In this document: piece after piece, positions 22,901-29,268 of the stretch | Position numbering within the stretch: position 1 is the first letter of the stretch | Layout: the number at the start of each line of letters is the position of its first letter | NCBI RefSeq assembly: GCF_902806685.2 | Contig: NC_048542.1 | Coordinates: forward strand, 3,890,533 to 3,954,532 | DNA from: Maniola hyperantus | Lineage: Eukaryota; Arthropoda; Insecta; Lepidoptera; Nymphalidae | DNA length: 64,000 bases | Reading direction: 5' to 3' | Position numbers and translations under genes: made by a program | Notes under the pieces: model-generated | What the model was told of the DNA's origin: nothing | Database searches by the model: none | The model's input: only the letters and a program-made list of their open reading frames with translations

Positions 22901-24092
22901 ATCCTGAAGATTCCCATATCCTGCTCAATGCGCCCCATGACCAACTAAATGCGCTTAAATACAGGTACGTAAACTTTTACTTTTCTGTGTTCTATTCCTC
23001 AATGTGCTGCTTATTTGTACATAAAATATATTGTCAATTTTTTCAATTTTTAATACAGATCATCCTTTTCCATACAAAACTTTGTAAAAAGATAAAGATA
23101 GCACTATTTTCAGACCACTCAAATTAGTTAAATTACCTAGCCGTATTAGCGTCATTGGTATCGATTCTGGTATCTGCATCTTTTTCTTATCAAATCTTAA
23201 ATTAATAATTTAAAAGGAGATGTTTTAAGAATGTGTGAACCTGGGGCCAGATCTTGTACAGTATATTGCAAAATAGTTAAGATACCTTAAAATAGTGTTT
23301 CAAAATATCCTGTCTTTGAAATGGGTTTGTTTGCTGGTTACAAAAACAAGAATTTACGCACACACAGATACAGGCAAACACATCTTGGGGGTAAGGTCAA
23401 CGTAAGATGTCATTCATTCCGTCAAATGACGTTTGTTTGTTTTGTTTGACATAAACCATAAACAAACATGGTTCTTATCTCATAACATTGGTAAGAAAAA
23501 GATGCGGCGAATGCTCTAAAATTTAAATTTAAGATTTTTAACTAAAATTTAATTTATTATAATTAAAGTACCAATGCCACTGATTCTGAGCACACCCAAA
23601 CTTTAGAGTATTGGCATCTTCTTCTTACTAATGTAATATGAAAAGGACAGACACAGTTTGACAGTTTAAAATTTAATTTAGAGCTGTCAAACCTTGTGAC
23701 GTTAGCTGCCAGTCGCGAGCCTGTTGTTCAAATTTGTAACATGCACTAAAATTTAGAGTCTTTAAATGTAAAATTAGTGTTCTGTCCTTTTAAGCAATAT
23801 TTAAAAGAAAAACTTATACTCTAAATTTATTTAAGAGGAAGATAAGAGAATCGGCGTCAATATATACTTCTTTTTTAGAAGCCGCATTGTCGACGGTACA
23901 ACCGTAATCCAAGAGGTGTGTAAATCCAATCCGTCGGTGGCGCCCTCTCTGCAGGAGGACAACGTGTACCGCACCGTGGAGTCCCGCAGCTTCTACCACA
24001 CCGCGCCCCTCACTGACATCACGCTGGTGGAAGCCGGCAAGTGCTACCTCGTCAGCTCCTCCGCCGACGGCGTCATCAATGTGTGGAAATAG
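755..24092 (+). CDS. Vps15: VPS15 / PIK3R4, class III PI3K regulatory subunit (5' exons outside window)
   Basis: Scaffold pseudokinase that anchors VPS34 with Beclin-1 in autophagy and endosome complexes. Exons, joined by matching phase and AG/GT sites: 755-925, 1699-1887, 2732-2820, 3378-3587, 5902-6361, 6698-6890 (or a longer form to 7340), 7765-7874, 8290-8398, 9132-9280, 10135-10278, 10506-10622, 11392-11526, 12392-12470, 12924-13000, 14550-14680, 15480-15574, 16427-16555, 17165-17240, 18070-18165, 18945-19067, 19469-19579, 19751-19917, 21056-21214, 21309-21469, 22798-22964, 23879-24092 (TAG). They encode about 1286 residues; human VPS15 is 1358 (recalled), so only the N-terminal myristoylation/P-loop part (~95 codons) is missing to the left. 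Order is kinase-like, HEAT, linker, WD40. The third base of each phase-1/2 codon was checked across every junction and no frameshift was found. Identification rests on recalled family motifs (HGDIK, FFDTSRRR, YAPERF-like VAPERF, CSDDGTVRLWD). Confidence 0.96.
2084..2376. mobile_element. MITE-like element (family M1)
   Basis: AT-rich non-coding block bounded by 'gggaccgattct' and the near-complementary 'gaatcggtgcc'. A second copy lies at 23574-23860 with the same internal landmarks ('gaaaaggacag', 'gcagtcgcgaac', 'gtgcactaaaatttagagtc'). Two full-length non-coding copies with inverted ends support a MITE; no superfamily is assigned. Confidence 0.65.
3024..3275. repeat. Hairpin repeat with adjacent half copy
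   Basis: 3024-3165 is an inverted repeat: 'acaatctctaaactaaact' at the left is mirrored by 'agtttagtttagagattg' at the right. A second half copy at 3190-3275 restarts with the same left end and runs on with the reverse complement of the inner arm. This resembles a foldback MITE plus a partial copy. It sits in the intron between 2821 and 3377. Confidence 0.6.
3910..5405 (-). mobile_element. Jockey-like LINE, 5'-truncated, antisense in VPS15 intron
   Basis: A minus-strand reading frame of 359 residues from 5335 to 4256 encodes the C-terminal two-thirds of a non-LTR reverse transcriptase. Upstream of its first Met the same frame still shows FLDLAKAFDTV (motif A). It then has GVPQGSVLGP, YADDTAF (catalytic YADD at about residue 90), KTKFMTF and KYLGV. 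The 5' end is lost near 5405, as is usual for LINE copies. The 3' end at ~3910-3960 has a (TTTCAT)-like tail. The frame is intact over the retained part, so the insertion is fairly young. The VPS15 intron it occupies runs 3588-5901. Confidence 0.85.
4110..4210. repeat. (TG)n microsatellite
   Basis: About 100 bp of nearly pure TG dinucleotide repeat with two small interruptions, lying in the 3' untranslated part of the LINE described at 3910-5405 (CA repeat in the LINE's own orientation). Confidence 0.95.
5468..5875 (+). repeat. Retroposon family A with a 99-bp internal duplication
   Basis: Starts at 'atccatactaatattataaa' and ends in 'gggcatcagctagt', the signature of a lepidopteran repeat present a dozen times here. 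The last ~99 bp ('atcccggaaaagcaaagggt' to 'agctagtaaaaata') occur twice in tandem, starting at 5690 and 5789, with a couple of differences. The block ends about 25 bp before the acceptor of the VPS15 exon at 5902. Confidence 0.8.
6698..7340 (+). repeat. Vps15: Tandem triplication of a VPS15 HEAT exon (225 bp x 3)
   Basis: Three copies of the 193-bp exon start at 6698, 6923 and 7148; each is followed by the donor gtaataataagg. Copies 1 and 2 are followed by a 32-bp remnant of intron ending in an AG. The 225-bp period is a multiple of three and the whole stretch is open, so acceptor 1 to donor 3 gives a 643-bp exon of the same phase as a single copy (both 1 mod 3). Each unit encodes about 64 residues of HEAT sequence (APETRVRAAAIRC ... 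NVFPEYILPELAPR ... RIAYANNI) plus 11 residues from the ex-intron. Copies differ slightly: W for R in copy 1 and FHP for SDP in copy 3. The next exon (7765) completes NNI with AKLAETAVRFL. Confidence 0.93.
7485..7700 (-). repeat. Retroposon family A, minus orientation
   Basis: Reverse-complement copy: begins 'agctgatgcccgcgatttcg', holds 'gggataaaaagtag' and ends in 'cgcatttataataagg'. It lies between the triplicated exon and the exon at 7765. Confidence 0.75.
7958..8253 (+). repeat. Retroposon family C, internally shortened
   Basis: Begins 'aggattccgtaccttagaag' and ends 'gagttcgactcgcacttggc'. Same family as the long copy at 10849-11279. A short fragment of the same 5' end occurs at 7368-7412, directly after the triplicated exon. 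Confidence 0.75.
8583..8826 (+). repeat. Retroposon family A
   Basis: Complete-looking copy from 'atccatactaatattataaa' to 'gcgggcatcatctagt', with the usual short GTCT run after the 5' landmark. Confidence 0.8.
9450..9682 (+). repeat. Retroposon family A with (GTCT)n
   Basis: Same landmarks as 8583-8826; the GTCT tract is longer (about 40 bp around 9480-9522) and part of the body is deleted after it. Confidence 0.8.
9834..10090 (+). repeat. Retroposon family C, diverged
   Basis: Recognised by the 'gtccgtacctgaagagtgcc' start, GTCC/GTCT-rich segment near 9888-9912 and the 'gcgagtccgactcgcacatg' end. It lies about 45 bp upstream of the VPS15 exon at 10135. Confidence 0.6.
10297..10361. repeat. 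(CT)n-rich low-complexity tract
   Basis: About 65 bp of CT dinucleotides and C runs just downstream of the donor at 10279. Confidence 0.9.
10849..11279 (+). repeat. Retroposon family C, near full length
   Basis: Runs from 'agggttccgtacctcaaaag' to 'gactcgcacttagccggttt'. Contains a (GTCT)6 run near 10900-10926, 'gacctagaatcatgaaattt' and 'gtatcatatgaaaggtctt'. The long landmarks recur in minus orientation at 57066-57515, which fixes the ends. No coding capacity. Confidence 0.85.
11736..12056 (+). repeat. tRNA-derived SINE, full length
   Basis: The head resembles a tRNA gene: a box A-like 'tagcctagtggttaggacg' and a box B-like 'ggttcgattcc' about 30 bp later. These are the internal RNA polymerase III promoter elements. 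A conserved body and a (GATGAT)n tail follow. Other copies: 236-540, 13278-13695, 51134-51432, 55565-55855 and 61625-61950. Confidence 0.9.
12130..12335 (+). repeat. Retroposon family A, truncated
   Basis: Begins 'atattataaattcgaaagtc' and stops in 'gggattaaaaaacctaaatc'. It ends about 55 bp before the acceptor at 12391. Confidence 0.7.
12535..12900 (+). repeat. Degenerate tandem repeat, 'TTTGTCCTAAAATCGGGT' core
   Basis: The core recurs about eight times at uneven spacing of roughly 40-60 bp, alternating with 'gtgtggccgg' or 'tatggcgac' spacers. It fills most of the intron between 12470 and 12924. No open frame and no match to the other repeats here. Confidence 0.75.
13097..13279. mobile_element. 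MITE (family M2), intact copy
   Basis: Bounded by 'cggcggggtgattacgtaa' and its inverted partner 'ttacgcaatcaccccgccg'. The inside carries 'gacagcaatgatcgcgagat' and a CTTCTT-rich tract. Other copies: 13713-14480 (split by insertions) and 48623-48797. Confidence 0.75.
13278..13695 (-). repeat. SINE split by a later retroposon
   Basis: The SINE body appears in two pieces, 13278-13350 ('ctggccaagtgcggattggc') and 13583-13695 ('acattatggagaactctcag'). Between them, 13366-13560, is a copy of the (GTCA)n retroposon family B ('tactagcttatgctcacgac' to 'ttttatatatttaga'). The second element therefore inserted into the first. Confidence 0.75.
13713..14480. mobile_element. MITE M2 copy split by ~530 bp of insertions
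   Basis: The left part (13713-13879, 'cggcgggctgattacgtaa' to 'gtgacgttt') and the right part (14409-14480, 'gtttgacagcaatgatc' to 'tatcaccccgctg') together match the intact copies. The gap holds a (TA)n run and a family E retroposon. Confidence 0.7.
13985..14225 (+). repeat. Retroposon family E with (TTTC)n tail
   Basis: From about 'ctgaaaatcagcgctgtatg' through 'gaagcgccggaataaccagc' and 'gatgtgtggcacaattt' to a TTTCTTTC-type tail. Other copies: 60212-60485 (minus, with target duplication), 17530-17690 (part) and 46645-46735 plus 47285-47395 (split). Probably a SINE or a LINE 3' end; I cannot decide which. Confidence 0.7.
14720..14927 (-). repeat. Retroposon family B
   Basis: From 'actagcttatgctcgcgact' to 'cttttatatatttagac', with a short (GTCA)n run at 14888-14903. 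Confidence 0.75.
15625..15940 (+). repeat. Retroposon family A with 4x ~39-bp internal tandem repeat
   Basis: The segment 'ttttttgcccttgaaaatca' plus 'aagagttcccacaag' occurs four times in direct tandem between about 15752 and 15897 inside an otherwise normal family A copy. Confidence 0.8.
16220..16370 (-). repeat. SINE head fragment, minus orientation
   Basis: The reverse complement contains a tRNA-type box B-like 'ggtcgccggttcaaatccc' after a degraded box A region. This looks like a second SINE family rather than a tRNA gene, because no acceptor stem can be closed. It lies about 60 bp upstream of the exon at 16427. Confidence 0.5.
16903..17075. mobile_element. Hairpin MITE (family M3)
   Basis: Ends 'tacgcggcagaaagtaatgt' and its inverse 'acattactttctgccgcgta'. 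The inside is also largely palindromic ('agagcgttgtctctgtc' against 'gacagagacaacgctct'). Other copies: 24781-24952, 37179-37356 and a half copy at 46888-46994. Confidence 0.85.
17290..17515 (+). repeat. Retroposon family A
   Basis: From 'accctattataattgcgaaa' to 'gcggtcatcagctagtaa'. It is followed directly by a family E fragment (17530-17690) bounded by 'gtgccacacatcacc' and 'atgtgtggcacaaccc', and by a minus-strand family C end (17681-17760). Confidence 0.75.
18475..18722 (-). repeat. Bm1-like SINE, minus orientation
   Basis: The reverse complement starts with a tRNA-like head (box A-like 'ggcgcagtggtgaacg', box B-like 'gggtccgatttccg'). It continues with 'ggtctggtgggaggcttcgg' and ends near 'gtagaaaccaaagggggttt'. 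I recall this layout from the Bombyx Bm1 SINE; the match is from memory. Confidence 0.7.
19160..19358 (+). repeat. Retroposon family B, plus orientation
   Basis: 'tatataaaaggaaaaggtga' plus (CTGA)n at the left and 'gcgagcgtaagctagttt' at the right: the inverse of the copy at 14720-14927. Confidence 0.75.
19921..20290 (+). pseudogene. Fragments of the preceding VPS15 WD40 exon copied into its intron
   Basis: 19930-20010 repeats ~75 bp of the exon 19751-19917 ('tcgcagtgtcgtcaactgga' through 'gcgtgctcgtccgcag', then 'gtgcacgcggg'). 20250-20296 repeats another part ('ggcgtcatatcgtacgcgac' to 'gcgactgtcgtgg'). Both are downstream of the donor at 19918, so they are intronic. Neither copy keeps an acceptor and donor in phase, so they are best read as non-functional exon debris. 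Confidence 0.8.
21342..22660 (+). repeat. Vps15: 154-bp tandem array (8.6 copies) of a WD40 exon 3' end plus its donor
   Basis: The unit is the last ~127 bp of exon 21309-21469 plus 27 bp of intron. Donors gtaagtg recur at 21470, 21624, 21778, 21932, 22086, 22240, 22394 and 22548; a ninth partial copy stops at 22660. The copies look identical: all six-frame readings repeat unchanged every 154 bp. The unit has no acceptor, so it adds donors only. 154 is not a multiple of three, and reading past donor 1 reaches a TAG at 21614-21616. Only donor 1 therefore gives full-length VPS15 (next exon 22798). Confidence 0.95.
23574..23860. mobile_element. MITE-like element M1, next to the last VPS15 exon
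   Basis: Second copy of the element at 2084-2376. Its right end lies about 18 bp from the start of exon 23879-24092, so the branch-point region of this intron is probably MITE-derived. Confidence 0.65.
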
Positions 24093-24362
24093 TGGTTGCT
24101 CTAACTTGAAATGAAAACGGCGTATATTCTGATGTTTCTCTATAAACTAAATTTAGAGCATCTTTTTCTTTATAACGTTATTAAACAAGGACAAAAAAAA
24201 ATGTAAAATGTCGTTAATTTTGTTTCACTCTAAATTTTTAGATATCTATTTGAAAATGGATAGACAACAAAATAATATTGAATTAACAACTGAAAATAAC
24301 CGTAACCTATAAAAAACGCCGCTTAGTTGACGACATAATATTCAGCTGAGATTTTATTATAG

Positions 24363-24570
24363 TACTAGCTGATGCCTGTTTTCAAAATCCCGTGGGAACA
24401 CTTTGATTTTCCGGGATAAAAAGTAGCCTATGTGTTAATCCAGAGTATAATCTATGCTCATTCCAAATTTCAGCCAAATCCGTTCAATAGTTTTTGTGTG
24501 AAGGAGTAACAAACATACACACACAGACACACACACATACAAACTTTCGCCTTTATAATATTAGTGTGAC
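24363..24570 (-). repeat. Retroposon family A, minus orientation
   Basis: 'actagctgatgcctgttttc' to 'ctttataatattagtgtg', about 270 bp after the VPS15 stop codon. Confidence 0.75.
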
Positions 24571-24780
24571 GTATATTGTATAGTGAGTGCAAAACCAGTA
24601 GTCCAATGGCAGTTTGTTCAGAATTCGTCGACCAATGTTTAACGTGCATGACAGTCAAACATCGCTCATCGAATATGGCCACCGACCTAATATAAATGTG
24701 CCATAGGACTCAGGCCGGGATGCGATCTGTTTTTGTACAATGTGTAATAAGTTGTTACACGTCATGCTCAGTTGGGACTG

Positions 24781-24952
24781 TACGCGGTAGAAAGTAATGT
24801 ACATCGACCGTTAGAAGGAGATAGCAGATTTGTAGAGCACTGTCTCTGTCGTTGAGATCAACAAAACGTCAAATAGGTATGAGTGACAGAGGCAACGCTC
24901 TACAAAGCTGAAATGTCATTCTAGACCGATGTACATTACTTTCGGCCGCATA
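24781..24952. mobile_element. Hairpin MITE M3
   Basis: 'tacgcggtagaaagtaatgt' inverted against 'acattactttcggccgcata'; the inner palindrome is the same as at 16903-17075 but in the opposite orientation. Confidence 0.85.
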
Positions 24953-25138
24953 CTGTACTTGTTTTGTTGCACACAAAAGTAAATGAAGTCATGTAAGGCT
25001 ACCTTCACATTATGGGCTATTATTTGAAGCTAGCTTTATTTTCTTTTACTTAACTTGTTATGCACCGCTTTTTATATTTTATCCCAGTTTTAAATATAAA
25101 ATATTTTTTTTGTTAAAAATAAGTTTCAGTTGATGTTT

Positions 25139-26602
25139 TGTGACGTTGTAAATTTTGAACTACTAATTAGCGTTTCGCTTTTAATTAAAATCAATTTTGT
25201 TCAAAGTATGTTGGTGCCACCTAGCATCAAGGTGCAGAACTACGCGTGGGTCGATGTTCAGAGTTCATTCGAGCCACAATAGATGGCGTTTGCTTCGTTG
25301 TCAATTGTCGTAAAAATAAAACAAAATAATTAAATAAAACCATAATATCATTTGTTTATTGTTAAGTCATTAACAAAACGGTTCTTATAATATATCCTTA
25401 GGTTCCGCAAATATTCAAAAATGAATTGGCTTCATGATCAAACTAAATGAGAGCGGCCACACTCGGGTTGCGTCTGGCAACACCGATTGGTGAGATTGAG
25501 AATTTTTCTGGAGTCAACATGTGAAGACGAATTTTTTCGTTCCAGGAAAATCTCACTCCTTTTCGCCCATGGCTTCGCCTGGGAAAATACAATAGTTATA
25601 AATTTAGTCATCCTAACGTATTTCAATGTTTCATCAATTATGGTGAGTGAAAAATCAAGTAATGTGGATTCGACAAAATGGCGGTTTGGTTAGAGAAAAT
25701 CCTAATTTCATGATTTCCCTTTCAGTTCCAGTTTATTTTACCTTCCCAAATAAATGAGGATAATGGGTTGTGGGTGGACTCCTGAAAACCATTGGTGGCC
25801 AGGAGTTCAATAGGTGAGTTGTGTTTGATCGGGAAAATTCCACGTGTCGAAATTTTCACACAGCACAAATTATAATCTTGTTTTTCTTTGTTACAGGGTT
25901 TCCGTTTGCGTTTCCGTTTGCGTTTCCGTTTTTAGTTTTCGGTTTTCGTATTTATTTCTTTTGCACATTCACGTTGGCAACTTAATTTCTATGGATAAGA
26001 CTTGGTGAAAATCTTTGTAATGAAACATTTCGGTTGTGAAGAATCAAATAATTGAGTTTTGGATCTTGGCCGATGCCGTCCAGCTACCTTGCAGTCTTCG
26101 CACCTACAAGTAAGCAAATGTTTGTATCCTGGAATAGTTTAGTGAACCTTCTTAGTGTATGTGTACAGTAAGAACCCTGTCTTTACTACTGAGCTTTTAT
26201 TTTGAAACAATTTTATGAATTTTACTGTGTCATTGTCTATTCCCTGCCAATGGCATCTTAAATTTAAAACATAGATTTTATGTACTATCTACCTAAGGCA
26301 TTCTAATGTATCTAAATTAAGTCTTGGCATTAAGCTAGAATAACTAAGCATTATTAGCCATCACTATGTATTAAGCGACCCCGGTAAAAGTTACATTAAA
26401 AACAATTTTGCCTAACATCTAGCAAATTTCATTTATAACACCTCATAGACATTACAAGGGAGTCGACGGCTAGCTTCTATTCTTTACTAGGTAGATAGAT
26501 CAAGTAAGTAAAATTATTTTTTTTTTCCTCTAATCTTTGTAAGGTGGTAGATTATTCCGTATCCGGGTATATTTCCATTCCGCCCAATTTACCACCCTTA
26601 CA
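25139..26602 (+). repeat. 5' LTR
   Basis: Starts TGTGACG and ends CTTACA (canonical TG...CA). 1464 bp. By eye it matches the 3' LTR apart from one A (26051 region against 33962 region). A candidate poly(A) signal aataaa lies near 25315. Confidence 0.95.
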
Positions 26603-26604
26603 AA

Positions 26605-26616
26605 TGGCGCCCGAAC
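26605..26616 (+). other. Primer-binding site, tRNA-Lys type
   Basis: tggcgcccgaac starts 2 nt after the 5' LTR. It matches the first 12 nt of the known lentiviral/Osvaldo tRNA-Lys3 primer site and then diverges (g in place of a). Confidence 0.8.
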
Positions 26617-27772
26617 GTTTTTTTTATATAGTTATTTCAGTATATTTTGAGAAATTTTGTGAATTTTATGAAATGTACTCCGCTGATTGTACAATTTTCT
26701 AAGTAGTGACACATTGCAAAGAGCACTAAGCTGTTTTTTTATGGTTAACTAACTAAATAATAACTAATAGTTAGAAATTTTGTTTGATAGTTTAAGTAAT
26801 TTTCTGAGTATAGTCCAACATTGGTTTTTTTTTTCTTATTTAATTAACACATTATAAATGGTGCTTATGCCGTTCAATTATGTTATTTGACTTACCTTTG
26901 AGGTGTATAAGTGAATGTTTGCCTTCAGTTTAGTAATAAACATTGCTTAACTGAGTTGTTGTTGGGTATTGCTTTCAATAGTAAGTACATCTTATGTTTG
27001 AAAATTCCGGTAACTTAGTATAATTAAAGTTTTGAAACGCTATGTGCCGTTAACTAGTTACACACATACATTTATAAATACTAAGAGTTACAACTTGTGA
27101 AACTAAATATATAAACTATATTCAGAGATTACATTAAGTTCAAGTATGAAGTTATGAACAATTTTTTTTCAGTGACTTGATACTTCATTATTTTGTTGAA
27201 ATTTTGTTTAGAGCTGTGTTAAGGTTATGATAAAAGCTACTTCACACACAAAACATGTTAAGTTTAATTGAATGCTGGTAGTTTAAAGTGACATTTAGAA
27301 ACAGATTTTGTTGTATTTTAGGTTATGTGTTAAAAGTGTAAAGTAACAGTCATCAAACCATTGCACAATCTCTTTGTTTTTTTTAAAGATAATATGCTAT
27401 TCAGAGTTCATTGCAACTTTGTTGCCTGTTTACTTTTGTAATTGTAAAGGTTGTAACACACTGTGTACTCATAAAGGTGATACTGCACCTTACAATCATT
27501 TATTCAATTTTGGGAAGTTTTATTTTGTTATATTTTGTTTACTATAGTAATAATATGTGCTTGTATTATTAACAATATTTTGGAATAGGAACATAATTGA
27601 TAAAATAGTTAGGATAGACTTAAGAATATTGTTTTTGTTGTGTATTTTGCTTGTGTATATTTAATAGTTTAAATAACTTCTTTTGTGTTTGTGTTTAACC
27701 AATTTGTATAAGGCTAAACATAGACAGTTACACAAGCTCGATATTTTGTTAAATGTGTTTTGACTTAACACA

Positions 27773-29041
27773 ATGGAACAGACTTTTGCCCAGTTTCATT
27801 CACTTTTGAAGGACGAATTGTGTTATGAGGTATCCATTCGTTCCGAAACTCCAGCACCTACAGTGCTAGGTTTAAAGAAACAGTTAAAACAATTAATTCA
27901 GGAAATTCCTTCTGAATCAATTTTAGAGACGGATTTCACTTCTGAAAGTGAGTTAGGGGTTATTACTAAAAAACTTCAAGACTTAGAAGATTTATTAAAA
28001 AAGTGTTCTGACACTAAAGATAGACATGCCCTCTGTAGGTCTAAAGCTTTAGCTTCACATTTGTACTTTAGAATTTTGAGAATACAGTGTTCCGAACTCA
28101 GCTTAATAAGTAGGAAGAGTGAATTACATACAAAGTTGCAGAGTTTGATTTCCAGATTAGATGCTGACAATGAGTCGTCTCACGACGAATCACTGGATTC
28201 CGAGAGTACCGCCGTTGACTGCACTGGTGATAAAAATGTTGCCAAGTGGAAGTTACATTTCAACGGACAGGGTGATCCGCGCAGTTTCATCGAACGCGTT
28301 GAGGAATATAAAAGATCTTATGGCGTTTCAGATGGAAAATTATTTGTTTCTGCATTTCATCTTTTTACAGGCCGAGCATTGTTATGGTACAGAGGCAACA
28401 AATGTCAAGTTTCGTCTTGGTCAGAATTGAAAACTTTATTTTTAGAGGAATTTGATGCAGTAGATTATGACTACAGGTTGCTAGGTGAAATTCGAGCAAG
28501 AACACAAGGCTCTGAAGAACCTGTGTCTATCTATTTCGCTGTAATGTTTTGCATGTTTTCAAGGTTGTCAACACCACTTTCCGAAGAACAAAAGTTACAA
28601 ATTTTATTACATAATATTCGCCCTTTTTACTCAGAACAATTAGCTCTTGTTGACATTAAGTCTGTCGCAATATTGAAGGAAAAGTGTCGCAAACTAGAGG
28701 CTGCGAGGCAGCGTTCCGCCTTATTTTCTGAGCCTACTAACAGTAAGGCAACTTTAAGTTCAGAGTTTGCTTACAAACAAGTGACAAAACAGATAAACAC
28801 ACTTTCAGTCACACCTGCACCTAAGGTTGATACAAGTAAAGGCACTGATTTTTCGAAAACAAATAAACAACTATGTTACAAGTGCGGCAAGGGTAACCAT
28901 TCCTTTAAATTTTGCAGGACAGTTCCGAAATTTATTAGATGTTTTTCGTGTGGACGTCAGAACTTTACAGTAAAGACATGTCCAAGTTGTAGTAAAAAGG
29001 CGATTAGTAAACCCGCTCCGGACAAAAATTCAAAAAACTAA
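27773..29041 (+). CDS. gag: gag of the LTR retrotransposon
   Basis: 422 residues. The central block (KWKLHFNGQGDPRSFIERVE ... FHLFTGRALLWYRGN) is a typical retrotransposon capsid domain. The C-terminus has a zinc knuckle CYKCGKGNHSFKFC (CX2CX4HX4C, about residues 367-380). A second copy, CFSCGRQNFTVKTC, has Phe where the His should be. The stop TAA (29039-29041) directly follows the slippery heptamer. Expected role: particle formation and RNA packaging. Confidence 0.93.
   Translation: MEQTFAQFHSLLKDELCYEVSIRSETPAPTVLGLKKQLKQLIQEIPSESILETDFTSESELGVITKKLQDLEDLLKKCSDTKDRHALCRSKALASHLYFRILRIQCSELSLISRKSELHTKLQSLISRLDADNESSHDESLDSESTAVDCTGDKNVAKWKLHFNGQGDPRSFIERVEEYKRSYGVSDGKLFVSAFHLFTGRALLWYRGNKCQVSSWSELKTLFLEEFDAVDYDYRLLGEIRARTQGSEEPVSIYFAVMFCMFSRLSTPLSEEQKLQILLHNIRPFYSEQLALVDIKSVAILKEKCRKLEAARQRSALFSEPTNSKATLSSEFAYKQVTKQINTLSVTPAPKVDTSKGTDFSKTNKQLCYKCGKGNHSFKFCRTVPKFIRCFSCGRQNFTVKTCPSCSKKAISKPAPDKNSKN
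29032..29038 (+). promoter_or_regulatory. -1 ribosomal frameshift heptamer A AAA AAC
   Basis: In the gag frame the last codons are TCA AAA AAC followed by TAA, exactly the X XXY YYZ pattern. A -1 slip places ribosomes in the frame that stays open through LLDSGACAS (protease). This is a standard way to make Gag-Pol; I did not fold the downstream RNA. Confidence 0.8.
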
Positions 29042-29268
29042 TTAGTAAGAACTGTGCAGAGACACAAGTAAAGAACTTGGTCATTAACAACAAAACATCC
29101 CTTTTACCTGACACAGTTCTGTATTCAGTGGATAAACGAGACTTTAGGCCATATTTAAAGGTTTTTGTTGACGATTTTGAGATTACAGGTTTACTAGATT
29201 CCGGTGCTTGCGCGTCAATTTTGGGTAACCAGGCGCACAAGGTTTTTTTTGAGATTCGGTTATAAATT
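29042..29268 (+). CDS. pro: Protease segment of pol (-1 frame relative to gag)
   Basis: Open in frame 1 after the slip. It contains the retroviral-type aspartic protease active site LLDSGACASILG at about 29191-29226. The frame ends at a TAA at 29266-29268, just after the T8 run at 29243-29250; the remainder of pol lies in the frame reached by omitting one base there. Confidence 0.85.

Larger units (their letters stand above)
18070..24092 (+). other. Vps15: VPS15 WD40 beta-propeller exons
   Basis: Eight exons encode the C-terminal propeller. The first ends in LLAYLHEHK, the standard lead into VPS15 blade 1. CSDDGTVRLWD, GWDLRAP, GAVCVWDLRFGLP, ISGGSDQRLRLWDLQ and the final SSADGVINVWK before the TAG at 24090-24092 are WD-type blade ends. 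In VPS15 this propeller contacts VPS34/Rab. The exons at 21056-21469 are much more GC-rich than their introns. A possible poly(A) signal attaaa lies near 24179. Confidence 0.93.

Noticed and set aside
25438..25693. Frames of 62 and 68 residues repeated at 33349-33604
   Set aside because: They lie within both LTRs, overlap each other on opposite strands and resemble no protein.
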